DNA of 64,000 nucleotides. Origin: Hydrogenobacter sp. T-8. GTDB lineage: Bacteria; Aquificota; Aquificia; Aquificales; Aquificaceae. The first letter of the stretch is position 1. Every line of letters starts with the position of its first letter. The translations under genes were made by a program, and so were the position numbers. The stretch spans positions 558,001 through 622,000 of the forward strand of contig NZ_CP048795.1 in the NCBI RefSeq assembly GCF_011006175.1, read 5' to 3'. The notes beneath the pieces are model-generated. The model saw nothing but the letters and a program-made list of their open reading frames with translations, had not been told where the DNA came from and made no database searches. This document shows positions 44,199 to 52,952 of this stretch, piece after piece.

Positions 44199-45152
44199 AT
44201 GCTTAGAGAGTTTCTTTTCCCCTCAAAGGTTTATTGGGAAGAAAGGACAAGGACATATGGGCGATTTGTGATGGAACCTCTGGAGAGGGGTTTCGGTATA
44301 ACTGTAGGAAACTCCCTCAGAAGAACGCTCCTGTCCTCCATACAGGGAGTTGCCCTAACTGCGGTAAAGATATACGGTGTTTATCACGAGTTTTCAGCGG
44401 TTGATGGTGTCCAAGAGGATACCCTTGAAATAATAGCAAACCTCAAAAAAGTTAGGTTTAAGCTCCACAATTCTGATGTGGAGGTGCTTTATCTCAAAAA
44501 GAAAGGCGAAGGTGTTGTCTACGCAAAGGATATAAGCGTTCCTCCCAGCGTGGAAGTGGTAAACCCTGACCAGAAGATACTTACCATTACGGACCCCAAT
44601 AAGGAAATAAACATAGAGTTAAGGATAGAAAAGGGTTTTGGATATGTGCCTACGGAGGAAATGGAAGTCCTTGGGGAGGTAGGATGGATACTGGTGGATG
44701 CGGATTTCTCACCGGTTCGTCAAGTGGCCTTCAGAGTGGAAAAGACAAGGGTGGAGAAAAGAAGCGATTACGATAGGCTTATAATGGAAGTCTACACAGA
44801 TGGCACAAAAACCCCAGAAGAGGTCATAAAGGAAGCGGTTGATCTAATAATTAAAAACTTTACTCCCCTCGAAAACATATCCTTTGAGGTGCCAGTCATA
44901 GAGGAGCCAGTGTCAGTGGTTGAGGAGTTTGTGGAAAAGCTAAGCCTTCCCATAGAGGAACTGGATGTATCCCAGCGAGCTCTCAATTCAATAAAGAGGA
45001 TGGGTATATCTACCATAGGAGACCTTGTAAAGCTCACAGAGGAAGACCTCAAAGGGACAAAGAACGTGGGTAGGAAAGCCATCAATGAGATAAAGGAAGC
45101 TCTCAAACAGATGGGGCTTTACCTGGGTATGGACATAGAAAGTAGGAGGTAA
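44199..45152 (+). CDS. rpoA: RNA polymerase alpha subunit
   Basis: 317 residues. N-terminal assembly domain (YGRFVMEPLERGFGITVGNSLRRTLLSSI) and C-terminal domain with two HhH motifs (SLPIEELDVSQRALNSIKRMGISTIGDLVKLTEEDL). In its standard place between rpsD and rplQ. Confidence 0.97.
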   Translation: MLREFLFPSKVYWEERTRTYGRFVMEPLERGFGITVGNSLRRTLLSSIQGVALTAVKIYGVYHEFSAVDGVQEDTLEIIANLKKVRFKLHNSDVEVLYLKKKGEGVVYAKDISVPPSVEVVNPDQKILTITDPNKEINIELRIEKGFGYVPTEEMEVLGEVGWILVDADFSPVRQVAFRVEKTRVEKRSDYDRLIMEVYTDGTKTPEEVIKEAVDLIIKNFTPLENISFEVPVIEEPVSVVEEFVEKLSLPIEELDVSQRALNSIKRMGISTIGDLVKLTEEDLKGTKNVGRKAINEIKEALKQMGLYLGMDIESRR

Positions 45153-45155
45153 AAG

Positions 45156-45512
45156 ATGAGGCACAGGGTTAAGAAAAAGCACTTTGACAGGACAAAGGAA
45201 CAAAGGCTTGCTCTATACAGATCCCTTGCCAGAGCCCTCATAATGGAAGAGAGGATAGAGACTTCCCTTCAGAGGGCTAAGGCGGTAAGACCTTTTGTAG
45301 AAAGGCTCATAAACCTTGGTAAGAAGGGAGATCTATCCTCCAGAAGGCTCGCCCTGTCTCTCTTACCTGATAGAAAGGTAGTCAAAAGGCTTTTTGAAGA
45401 GATAGCTCCTAGGTTTGAAAATAGGAATGGAGGCTATACGCGTATCATAAAATTGCCCGAAAGAAGAAGGGGTGACGGGTGCGAGCTTGCTATCCTTGAG
45501 CTTGTGGAATGA
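45156..45512 (+). CDS. rplQ: 50S ribosomal protein L17
   Basis: 118 residues with [29 protein letters not shown]. Last ribosomal gene of the operon; the end overlaps yggT by 4 bases. Confidence 0.96.
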   Translation: MRHRVKKKHFDRTKEQRLALYRSLARALIMEERIETSLQRAKAVRPFVERLINLGKKGDLSSRRLALSLLPDRKVVKRLFEEIAPRFENRNGGYTRIIKLPERRRGDGCELAILELVE

Positions 45513-45748
45513 TAAAGGGAATTTTATCCCTCTTCATAAACTTGCTTATACTCTTGGTTTTTATCCATGCCATAGGCTCATGGATACCCAAAGTTAGGGA
45601 AAGTAAGTTATACGAGGTGTTAGACAGCCTTATATCACCCCTTCTTAACCCTATAAGAAGAGTTCTTCCACCCACTGGCGGGTTTGACTTTTCTCCTCTT
45701 GTCCTTCTTTTTATACTCTACTTCATAAAGCATCTTTTTAGGCTTTGA
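45509..45748 (+). CDS. YggT family membrane protein
   Basis: 79 residues, two hydrophobic segments around the conserved motif [21 protein letters not shown]. Role unknown; linked to osmotic stress and cell division in other bacteria. Overlaps rplQ and tlyA by 4 bases each. Confidence 0.85.
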   Translation: MIKGILSLFINLLILLVFIHAIGSWIPKVRESKLYEVLDSLISPLLNPIRRVLPPTGGFDFSPLVLLFILYFIKHLFRL

Positions 45749-46521
45749 GGCTTGACCAGTATCTGGTTGAAAAGGGTTATGTCTCTAGTAGAGAAAAGGC
45801 TCAAGCCATAATAATGGCAGGGCTTGTGTATGTAGATGGCAAACCTATTACAAAGCCAGGGACGAAAATAAAAGAGGGGCAAATTATAGAGGTTAAAGAG
45901 CTTCCTAAATATGTATCCAGAGGTGGTTATAAGTTAGAATGGGCTATCCAAAGGTTTGGACTTGATGTGAAAGGTATGACCGCACTTGATGTAGGGTCTT
46001 CTACAGGTGGTTTTACTCAGTGCCTTCTTATGCATGGTGCTAAAAAGGTATACGCGGTGGATGTGGGTCGCGGTCAAATGGACCCAAAGCTCAGGTCAGA
46101 CCCAAGGGTTGTGCTCTATGAAAAGACCGACGCAAGAGAGCTTACAGAAAAGCATATACCAGAACCCGTAGACCTCATTGTGATGGATGTATCTTTCATC
46201 TCTGCAACAAAGCTAATTCCATATGTGGTAAAATTCCTTAAGGAGGAAGGGCTTTTGATAGTGTTGGTAAAGCCACAGTTTGAGGTAGGTCCAGAGAAGG
46301 TAAAAAAGGGAATAGTTAGAGAGCAAGAGGAAAGAAAGTGGGCTGTGCTAAAGGTAGCGGAGTTTCTAATTTCCTTAGGTTTTAATGTGGCTAAGGTAAT
46401 AAAGTCAAAACCAAAGGGAACAAAGGGCAACGAGGAGTTTTTCATTCTCTCAGGCAAGCATCTTAAAGCCTTGGAAAATTTAGAGGAGGCTGTGGAAGGT
46501 GCAATCAAGGAAGTTGTTTGA
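45745..46521 (+). CDS. tlyA: TlyA family rRNA (cytidine-2'-O)-methyltransferase
   Basis: 258 residues: S4 domain ([22 protein letters not shown]) and an FtsJ-like methylase with SAM motif LDVGSSTGGFTQCLL and DVSFISATKLIP. Methylates rRNA cytidines in the known family. TTG start overlapping the yggT stop. Confidence 0.92.
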   Translation: MRLDQYLVEKGYVSSREKAQAIIMAGLVYVDGKPITKPGTKIKEGQIIEVKELPKYVSRGGYKLEWAIQRFGLDVKGMTALDVGSSTGGFTQCLLMHGAKKVYAVDVGRGQMDPKLRSDPRVVLYEKTDARELTEKHIPEPVDLIVMDVSFISATKLIPYVVKFLKEEGLLIVLVKPQFEVGPEKVKKGIVREQEERKWAVLKVAEFLISLGFNVAKVIKSKPKGTKGNEEFFILSGKHLKALENLEEAVEGAIKEVV

Positions 46522-46531
46522 AGGAAACTAC

Positions 46532-46900
46532 ATGCAGGGGAAGGTTGGACTATTCCCCTTTACTCCGGAAAACCTCATGAGAGTGGGTCTTGCTCTATGC
46601 ACTTACCTTAAGATAAACAAGAGTATTGAAAGACCGAAGATGAGAGTGGATGCACTAAATTTCCTTACCCTTTCAGTGGCGGTAGGGTTTATGACAGGGG
46701 GTGGAGATGTATACATGGATGAGGAAGGAGACATAATCCTAAGATATGTGATGGAAGAAGGTAATGCGAGGTTATGGATAGAAAACCTGCAAGACTATGA
46801 GCTCAAAATGGTTGAATCTATACTTTTTAGTAGATATAATATGCCAAGGTCAGAAGGAGAGGAGGTAGGTAGCATATGGATACCAAGAAACTCGCTTTAG
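46532..46900 (+). CDS. Hypothetical protein upstream of the pseudo-sensor
   Basis: 122 residues. The start LFPFTPENLMRVGLALCTYL faintly resembles the N-terminal part of phosphohexomutases (LTPE..L.LG.A.G.YL), but the catalytic serine loop is not present, so I do not assign that function. The ATG at 46532 follows AAGGAAACTAC; an in-frame ATG at 46499 lies inside tlyA. It overlaps the next gene by 25 bases. Confidence 0.55.
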   Translation: MQGKVGLFPFTPENLMRVGLALCTYLKINKSIERPKMRVDALNFLTLSVAVGFMTGGGDVYMDEEGDIILRYVMEEGNARLWIENLQDYELKMVESILFSRYNMPRSEGEEVGSIWIPRNSL

Positions 46901-47124
46901 ATCTTTCAGAGGAGACCATTAAAGCTCTTCTGAGTTTTGGCACTGAGGCAGATGAGTTCTACAGAAGGTTTAGAGAGCTAAGACTTCTCGAAGATGACCT
47001 GTCCTTTCAGTCTGCGCTTCTTAAGGTGGAGCATGCCTTTTTCATGTTAGTGCAATCAATGAACATACTCAAAGAACAGTTAGCACTTCTGAGAATAGCA
47101 GCTCAGAAGGGGGAGGTTTACTGA
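46876..47124 (+). CDS. Small helical hypothetical protein
   Basis: 82 residues, all-helical by composition (LALDLSEETIKALLSFGTEADEFYRRFREL, LLKVEHAFFMLVQSMNILKEQLALLRIAAQ), no signal peptide. No family recognised. It overlaps its two neighbours, so 46532-48830 is one translational group and the three products may act together. Confidence 0.6.
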   Translation: MDTKKLALDLSEETIKALLSFGTEADEFYRRFRELRLLEDDLSFQSALLKVEHAFFMLVQSMNILKEQLALLRIAAQKGEVY

Positions 47125-48830
47125 TGGGTGTTATGTGTATGCTTTTAGACAAAAAGAAACAATACTTTCCTCTTCTTGCGGATATATTTAACATAACTGG
47201 ACATAAACTCCTTATAGCTTTTGATGAGGAAAAAGCCTTTGAGCTTTTAAAGGTATCAGAACCTGAGGTCATAATACTTCCCGCGGAAGATATAGGTTTC
47301 TGGCTTAAGCTCCTTGAACTTGAAAAATACCTTCTGCCCATTCTGTTTGTAGAAAGCTATGAAGATGCAGAGGCGTTAGCAAAATACGGACTGAGGGAAG
47401 TTAACTACGAGGTTATTCCCTTTAATCCTATGGAACTTTTAACCAAAATAGTCAGCCTAAGCAGGGACCCGCAAGATTCAGCATCCCTGTCAATAATAGG
47501 TCCCCTGAATTTGCTAATTAAACTCTTGCGTAAAGGTGCTACTTCAGCCCTCGTAGTAGAGGATGAGGAGAAATCTTGCACCATATACATACATAAGGGC
47601 ATTATAAAGGGTTGTAGTTGTGGGATAGAGGAATTGGCTAATTTGTTTGTAAAGGATGTTAAAATCAGACTTGACATCTACGAGGAGGATAAGGCTGTTA
47701 TTAGCTATGTATACAAAGACAACTGGGAGTTCTTCTCTGGTCTTGTCTATGGTTATGCCCCACCGCAGGCTGTTTCACAACCCGTTTCAAAAGTAGAAGA
47801 AACTAAAGCCCCAAAGTCTACTCTTGATTTAAGCCAACCTATAGAAATATCTTATGGGTTCTTCTGGATAGGGTCGCCTCAGGAGGATGGGCTATTCCAG
47901 AAAAACGCATACCTGCGTATATACGAAAAGGATAACATAAAGGTTCCCATGCTTATAAACATAGGCACGGTGCAAGATTATGTCCTTATAAGGTCAAAGC
48001 TGGAGCAGGTGGTTGGCACTGTAGAAGCTGTAAAGGCGGTGGTAGTGCTTAGCTCTGGGGTGGATGATTGTTCGGGAATTGTAAATTTTCTACAGTCAAA
48101 CCAAAAGGCTTTCGTGATAACTTCTCTTAGCATTGCTCAGCGATTAAGGGCTTTTGGTATTCCGCAGGCAAGAATAAAGGCTTTTGAAACCTTCCCCAAC
48201 AAAAGGCTTAGGTTAGCCACTGGAGATGTTCTAAGGTTTCTGTCCTTACCCTTTCTTCCTGAGAGAGGTAGTTTTGCAGTATTGGAGGAAAGCACGGGCT
48301 TTCTATTTACTGGAAGGTTTTTGAGCTCTCTTTGCACTTATGAAGACCTTAACCCCTTAGAGGGAGGGGACATGGAAGATGTGCTTATATATACAAGCCT
48401 TTTCATACCCTCGCAGGATACCCTCAATAGGTCTCTGGGACAGGTAAATAAGGAAGAAATAAATGCCATACTACCAATGTTAGGCAATCCCATATACTCA
48501 AAAGGCAAAATAAGAGAGATATTTGATAGACTGGAAAGCGGATTTTTAGCAGTTCCTGAGGTTAGAGATAGCCAAGTGCTCTTAGAAACCTGCAACAGCA
48601 TTCTGTCTTATCTTAGAGACAACTTAGAAACACAGGAATTTCAGAATTTCCTTGAGGAGCTGGGTAGCTTTATGTACATGGAAGACAACAAAATAGTAGA
48701 GCCTTTTGTAGACCCCGAAAATATACCCTCTCTCATATTAAGCCTCATGTATGTAAAGGGTATAAACCCTGCTACTATAAAAAAAGCAATAAAACACTTT
48801 TATATGGCGGGTATTTCCATCACCATATAA
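47124..48830 (+). CDS. Three-domain pseudo-sensor: receiver-like, DUF4388/PatA-like, degenerate ODP (metallo-beta-lactamase fold)
   Basis: 568 residues. 1-112: receiver-like fold without the acidic pair (MLLDK) and with LPAED in place of the phospho-Asp strand end. 116-210: DUF4388-like segment (ISIIGPLNLLIKLLRKG... IYIHKGIIKG). 240-430: oxygen-binding di-iron-protein-like metallo-beta-lactamase fold (YGFFWIGSPQEDGLFQKNAYLRI), where the usual HxExD(H) metal motif is replaced by SSGVDD (310-315). 430-568: helical tail. All catalytic and metal sites appear lost, suggesting a binding or scaffold role. GGAGG precedes the ATG by 7 bases. Confidence 0.7.
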   Translation: MGVMCMLLDKKKQYFPLLADIFNITGHKLLIAFDEEKAFELLKVSEPEVIILPAEDIGFWLKLLELEKYLLPILFVESYEDAEALAKYGLREVNYEVIPFNPMELLTKIVSLSRDPQDSASLSIIGPLNLLIKLLRKGATSALVVEDEEKSCTIYIHKGIIKGCSCGIEELANLFVKDVKIRLDIYEEDKAVISYVYKDNWEFFSGLVYGYAPPQAVSQPVSKVEETKAPKSTLDLSQPIEISYGFFWIGSPQEDGLFQKNAYLRIYEKDNIKVPMLINIGTVQDYVLIRSKLEQVVGTVEAVKAVVVLSSGVDDCSGIVNFLQSNQKAFVITSLSIAQRLRAFGIPQARIKAFETFPNKRLRLATGDVLRFLSLPFLPERGSFAVLEESTGFLFTGRFLSSLCTYEDLNPLEGGDMEDVLIYTSLFIPSQDTLNRSLGQVNKEEINAILPMLGNPIYSKGKIREIFDRLESGFLAVPEVRDSQVLLETCNSILSYLRDNLETQEFQNFLEELGSFMYMEDNKIVEPFVDPENIPSLILSLMYVKGINPATIKKAIKHFYMAGISITI

Positions 48831-49503
48831 GAGGCTTGCCTATCCTTTCAAATCTCGGGTTCAGCAGGGCAAGAAAAAGCTGTTTAAAACCAGTAAGTAT
48901 GCTTACATCTGTGCTATCAAGGGGAGGTATATCTCCAGAAAAGTAAACCACAAAAGCCTTCCCTACTATGTTCTCTCTTGGCAAAAGCCCCCAGTATCTG
49001 CTGTCTTCGCTATTGTCTCTGTTATCTCCCATTACAAAGTAGTATCCTTCGGGTATCTTAGCATAATAAACATCTTTTCTTTGTATTAAAGGGCTTTGAT
49101 ATAGGGCTATTTTGTGCTTTACCCCATTGGGAAGTGTTTCTTCATAGATGAGCTTTAGGTTTCCATCCTCCAAAACCTCTTCCACAAACCTCAAAGGTAA
49201 TTCTTGACCGTTTATAAATACCCTTTCACCCTTTATTTCAAGAGTGTCGCCAGGCATACCTATTATCCTCTTTATGAAGTCTATCTGCGGGTTTACTGGC
49301 CACCTGAAAACTACTATATCCCCTCTCTGAGGTTCAGAAAGCCTGTAAACCAACTTGTTGACCAGTATAAAATCACCCACAAGAAGGGTGGGTTTCATAG
49401 AGCCAGAAGGTATGTTGTAAGCCTGTAGAAGAAAAGCCCTTATAAAAAGAACCACTATTATGACTACTATGAGCTCTCTAATCCATTTAGGAACTGCCTG
49501 CAC
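48820..49503 (-). CDS. lepB: Signal peptidase I
   Basis: 227 residues. One N-terminal membrane anchor, catalytic Ser35 in PSGSMKPTLL and Lys in DFIKRIIGMPGD, then GDNRDNSEDSRYWG. Removes signal peptides of exported proteins. GTG start, 5 bases after the rlmN stop on the same strand. The end overlaps the pseudo-sensor gene by 11 bases. Confidence 0.95.
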   Translation of the reverse strand: MQAVPKWIRELIVVIIVVLFIRAFLLQAYNIPSGSMKPTLLVGDFILVNKLVYRLSEPQRGDIVVFRWPVNPQIDFIKRIIGMPGDTLEIKGERVFINGQELPLRFVEEVLEDGNLKLIYEETLPNGVKHKIALYQSPLIQRKDVYYAKIPEGYYFVMGDNRDNSEDSRYWGLLPRENIVGKAFVVYFSGDIPPLDSTDVSILTGFKQLFLALLNPRFERIGKPLIW

Positions 49504-49507
49504 CCTT

Positions 49508-50551
49508 CTATTTTACCATAAGCTCAAGCCTTTTGCTCCTTAGTTGTCCGCAAGCTCCGAAAACCTCAATACCCTTGCTCAGTCTTATAAAGGTGGATAT
49601 GTTGTATTTCCTTAGCACTTCTTGGAAAGCATATACGCCCTCCATGGAGGGTCTTTCAAAGGGGATAGATGGGTCTGGATTGTAGGGTATGAGGTTTACC
49701 TTAAATTTCCTCTTATAGGGTGCTATGAGTTTGGCTAAGGCTTCCGCCTGTTTGGGTGAGTCATTAAGGTTCTTTATCAAAACATATTCAAGCATTATCC
49801 TTCTGTCAGGTGGATAGGGAAATTCTATAAGAGCCTTAAGGATTTCTTCAAGGCTGTTGGTTTTGCTTATGGGCATAAGGGTTTCTCTAAGTTTTTGAGA
49901 GGGTGCGTTTATGGAAACCGCAAGGTTTAGCTCTCTCATGAGAGGGTCCTGTGCCATTCTTCTTATCTGAGCTACAAGACCGCTTGTGGATATGCTGACC
50001 CTTCTCTTGGAGAGGTCTATACCCCATGGGCTTATCATTATCTCCACAGCCTTTCTGACCGCTTCGTAGTTTGCCAAAGGTTCCCCCATACCCATAAAGA
50101 CCACGTTCCTTATCCTATTGGGTGTTTCTTTCTGCACGAGGAGATACTGGTCAATTATCTCAGAGGTTGTTAGGTTTCTCAAAAGCCCATCCTTTGCAGT
50201 GGCACAAAACCTGCACCCTACCGCACAGCCTACCTGAGAGGATACACACAAGGTTAGATGGTCTCTCTCAAATATAAGGACCGTTTCTATTAGATGTCCA
50301 TCTTCGGTTCTGAATATATACTTTACCGAGTCTTCCGCAGGCACTTTACTGACAAGCTCAAGAGTATGAACCTTGAAATGTTCAGAAAGCAAACTCCTGT
50401 GTGCCTTTGAGAGGTTTGTCATATTCTGGAAGTCTGTTTCAAACTTCTTGTAAACCCAGTCAAGGATCTGGCTCGCCCTATAGGGTTCAAGACCAAGCCC
50501 TATGAGTATGTCCGTTAGCTCCCTTAAATTAAGAGAGGATAGTAACCACAT
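49508..50551 (-). CDS. rlmN: Dual-specificity 23S rRNA/tRNA (adenine-C2)-methyltransferase RlmN
   Basis: 347 residues, radical SAM: CAVGCRFCATAKDG (CX3CX2C), GMGEPLANYEAV, and the C-terminal Cys in FGACGQL. It methylates A2503 and tRNA A37. Minus-strand promoter-like TTTAATAC lies directly before the ATG, with no ribosome-binding site. Confidence 0.95.
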   Translation of the reverse strand: MWLLSSLNLRELTDILIGLGLEPYRASQILDWVYKKFETDFQNMTNLSKAHRSLLSEHFKVHTLELVSKVPAEDSVKYIFRTEDGHLIETVLIFERDHLTLCVSSQVGCAVGCRFCATAKDGLLRNLTTSEIIDQYLLVQKETPNRIRNVVFMGMGEPLANYEAVRKAVEIMISPWGIDLSKRRVSISTSGLVAQIRRMAQDPLMRELNLAVSINAPSQKLRETLMPISKTNSLEEILKALIEFPYPPDRRIMLEYVLIKNLNDSPKQAEALAKLIAPYKRKFKVNLIPYNPDPSIPFERPSMEGVYAFQEVLRKYNISTFIRLSKGIEVFGACGQLRSKRLELMVK

Positions 50552-50611
50552 AGTGTATTAAATTTATAACATTGATTGCGATAAGTATATAATACATAGT
50601 TGAGGGTAGAT

Positions 50612-51550
50612 ATGAAAAAGGGGATATTATTTTTGGGGCTATTATCAACGGTTTTAAGCTCTTGCACTCCTATCGTAAGACAAGCGGTAATGCCTAAGGC
50701 GGACAACCAAGTAAGCCTTGTGCAGAAAGGGAGTTTTTACTTTACAGAAGAGGAAGAGAAGTTCATAAGGGAGGAGGCAAAAGCTCTTGGTATACCTATA
50801 CCAGATAGAGAGGAGATAAGGAGGTTTATGGATTACTATCTTAGCAATAGGAGGTTTTTTGAGCTTACTCTACAAAGAGCAAACTACTATATGCCCCTAA
50901 TAAAACCAATAGTGCGGAAACACGGTCTTCCTGAGGAGCTTGCCCTCTTGCCTGTTATAGAGAGTGCCTTTAACAACTTCGCAGTATCAAGGTCTGGTGC
51001 AGCAGGGCTTTGGCAGTTTATTCCCTCTACCGCAAGAAGGTATGGTCTCAGAGTTGACCAGTTTGTGGATGAGAGGTTTGATGTCCTTAAGGCTACAGAC
51101 GCAGCCATGAGATATCTAAAAGACCTATACAGCATGTTTGGAAACTGGGAGCTTGCCCTTGCCAGCTATAACTGTGGCGAAAACTGTGTAGCAAGAAGGA
51201 CAGGTGGTATAGACTTCTGGGCAACGCAGAGGTTCTTGCCAGAGGAGACGAGAAACTATGTCCCTGCCTTTTTTGCAGTATTACTTCTTGCAAGAGACCC
51301 TGAAAAATACGGATTATCTGTTAAGGTTGAAGGACTAAGTGTAGACAGAAAGCTTGTGGAAAGAGATACTGCGGTTGAGGAGGTCCTTAGCGAGAAAAAC
51401 GTAAGAGAAAACATCTTCAGGGACCTAAATCCTCATATAAGAACTGGGATCATACCTGCAGGCACCTATGTTTACATACCAAGAGAGCATAACATGGAAG
51501 AGAGGGTTGAAAGACTTCCAAACGGTGCAAAACTTATAATAAGGGAATGA
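50612..51550 (+). CDS. Membrane-bound lytic murein transglycosylase, MltD-like
   Basis: 312 residues. Lipoprotein signal with lipobox LSSC near residue 18; SLT domain with catalytic Glu in LPVIESAFNNFAVSRSGAAGLWQFIPSTARRYGL and SYNCGE. It cuts glycan strands from the outer-membrane-anchored position. The C-terminus lacks recognisable LysM repeats. ATG 50612 follows GAGGGTAGAT; TATAAT lies upstream near 50588. Overlaps mobA by 4 bases. Confidence 0.9.
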   Translation: MKKGILFLGLLSTVLSSCTPIVRQAVMPKADNQVSLVQKGSFYFTEEEEKFIREEAKALGIPIPDREEIRRFMDYYLSNRRFFELTLQRANYYMPLIKPIVRKHGLPEELALLPVIESAFNNFAVSRSGAAGLWQFIPSTARRYGLRVDQFVDERFDVLKATDAAMRYLKDLYSMFGNWELALASYNCGENCVARRTGGIDFWATQRFLPEETRNYVPAFFAVLLLARDPEKYGLSVKVEGLSVDRKLVERDTAVEEVLSEKNVRENIFRDLNPHIRTGIIPAGTYVYIPREHNMEERVERLPNGAKLIIRE

Positions 51551-52188
51551 TAGAATGCTTTGTGCTTGCAGGCGGTCTTAGTAGGCGATTCGGTGAAGAC
51601 AAACTTCTCTATCAGATAGGCGGAAAGAGAGTTATAGAGCATACCCTTGAAGCCTTAAGGAGCATATGTGGAAGACTGTGTCTTGTGGTAAAGGATGAAA
51701 AAAAGTTTTCCTTTCTAAAGGAAGTAGAAATTCTAAAAGATACACTTGAAAAACAATTTGCTCTTGCAGGTGTTTATACAGCGTTGGAAAACTTAAGAGT
51801 AGATAAAGCCCTTATCGTAGCTGGGGACATGCCACTCATAAAGAAAGAAGTAGTAAGTCTTCTGTTAGAAAAGGCGAAGCCACCTATAACCTTCTTTAAT
51901 ATAGACGGAAGGCTCTATCCGCTTTTTGCAGTTTATTACAAACAGGTTTTGCCAGAGCTAAAGCTATATATTGAATCGGGTGGTGAAAGGGTCTTAGACT
52001 TTGTAAAAAAGTTTCCATATAAGGAAGTTACCGAAAGGGAAGTTTTAGAATATGACCCTATGCTTTTGTCCTTTCTGAACATGAACACAAGGGCGGATGC
52101 TGACTATATAGTAAAAGTTATAGGCTACTCAGATACATACGAGATGTCTTATATTAGAAAGTATGATGAGAAAGACGCTAAAGGTTGA
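51547..52188 (+). CDS. mobA: Molybdenum cofactor guanylyltransferase
   Basis: 213 residues. Nucleotidyltransferase start CFVLAGGLSRRFGEDKLLY, metal Asp in ALIVAGDMPLIK and C-terminal FLNMNTRADAD. Attaches GMP to molybdopterin. It matches the presence of a molybdoenzyme-type protein at 10651-11247, though that family usually uses unmodified MPT. Confidence 0.9.
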   Translation: MIECFVLAGGLSRRFGEDKLLYQIGGKRVIEHTLEALRSICGRLCLVVKDEKKFSFLKEVEILKDTLEKQFALAGVYTALENLRVDKALIVAGDMPLIKKEVVSLLLEKAKPPITFFNIDGRLYPLFAVYYKQVLPELKLYIESGGERVLDFVKKFPYKEVTEREVLEYDPMLLSFLNMNTRADADYIVKVIGYSDTYEMSYIRKYDEKDAKG

Positions 52189-52375
52189 AGGTATGACCTG
52201 CCTCCACTGCGTGGAGAGGGTAAAGAAGGCAATATACTCCATTGAAGGTGTCTCCCATGTTGAGGTGAGTCTTGAAGAGGGTAGAGTGCAGGTCTATATG
52301 GAAAAGGAAATACCTTTTCATGTCCTTAAGTCCGCAGTGGAAGAGTGGGGCTATAGAGTGGTTGGTGAAGTTTGA
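52163..52375 (+). CDS. Heavy-metal-associated (HMA) domain protein, copper chaperone-like
   Basis: 70 residues. Motif GMTCLHCVERVKKAI binds a soft metal with CxxC, beta-alpha-beta-beta-alpha-beta length. ATG at 52163 or 52166. It overlaps mobA by 26 bases. No copper ATPase is adjacent. Confidence 0.88.
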   Translation: MMRKTLKVEGMTCLHCVERVKKAIYSIEGVSHVEVSLEEGRVQVYMEKEIPFHVLKSAVEEWGYRVVGEV

Positions 52376-52952
52376 AGAGTTTAAAAAGGAAGTGGAAGGG
52401 CTTGAGCTTTTTAGCAAAGGATGGAGAGGATATATCTACAGGGGCATTTGGAAAGGGCAAAAGGTAGCCATAAAGGTTGCTAAAGACCAGGAGAGAGTAT
52501 ACGCCATACAGAAGGAATGCAAGATATTAAAAAGGCTTTTGGGACACGGAGGCTTTCCACAAGTTCTTTTTTGCGGAAAGGACTTTATAGTCTATCCTTT
52601 TATTGAAGGCGTCCCTTTAGAAAAGAAAAGGCTATCCCTTGAGGAAAAGGCAAGGGTTTATCTGAAGGTATTAGAGCTTATTAAAGTTTTGGACTCTCTT
52701 GGTATAAACAAGGACGAGCTTCATAGCCTTGACAAAAATACCCTCTTGGGCAAAGATGGAGGGGTATACATGCTTGACTTTGAGAGGGGTAGCCAAGAAC
52801 CTAAAAAGCTACATAACCTTACACAGTTTCTCCAATTGCTGGTAAGAGAAGGTTTTCTTGGAAGGGAAAGGGCGATAGATTTGGGCAGAAAATACTCAAG
52901 AGGAGAGAATGTATACGATGAAGTTGCTGAGGTTATACGAGCTTTTACTTGA
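52365..52952 (+). CDS. Predicted protein-kinase-fold protein (RIO/BUD32-like)
   Basis: About 195 residues. VAIKVAK holds the ATP Lys (37) and EC the Glu; the catalytic loop reads DELHSLDKNTLL instead of HRDxxxxN, and the metal motif is MLDFERGS in place of DFG. This resembles small predicted kinases of archaea and thermophiles. Start uncertain: GTG 52365 or TTG 52362 gives a domain-length protein, whereas ATG 52320 would add 15 residues read inside the HMA gene. Substrate unknown. Confidence 0.65.
   Translation: MKFEEFKKEVEGLELFSKGWRGYIYRGIWKGQKVAIKVAKDQERVYAIQKECKILKRLLGHGGFPQVLFCGKDFIVYPFIEGVPLEKKRLSLEEKARVYLKVLELIKVLDSLGINKDELHSLDKNTLLGKDGGVYMLDFERGSQEPKKLHNLTQFLQLLVREGFLGRERAIDLGRKYSRGENVYDEVAEVIRAFT

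Noticed and set aside
46499-46531. Earlier in-frame ATG for the 122-aa protein
   Set aside because: It lies inside tlyA without a ribosome-binding site, whereas the ATG at 46532 has AAGGAA at a good distance after the tlyA stop.
46532-46900. Phosphohexomutase assignment
   Set aside because: Only the first helix is similar; no catalytic Ser loop, metal loop or sugar-binding loop, and the length is a quarter of the family.
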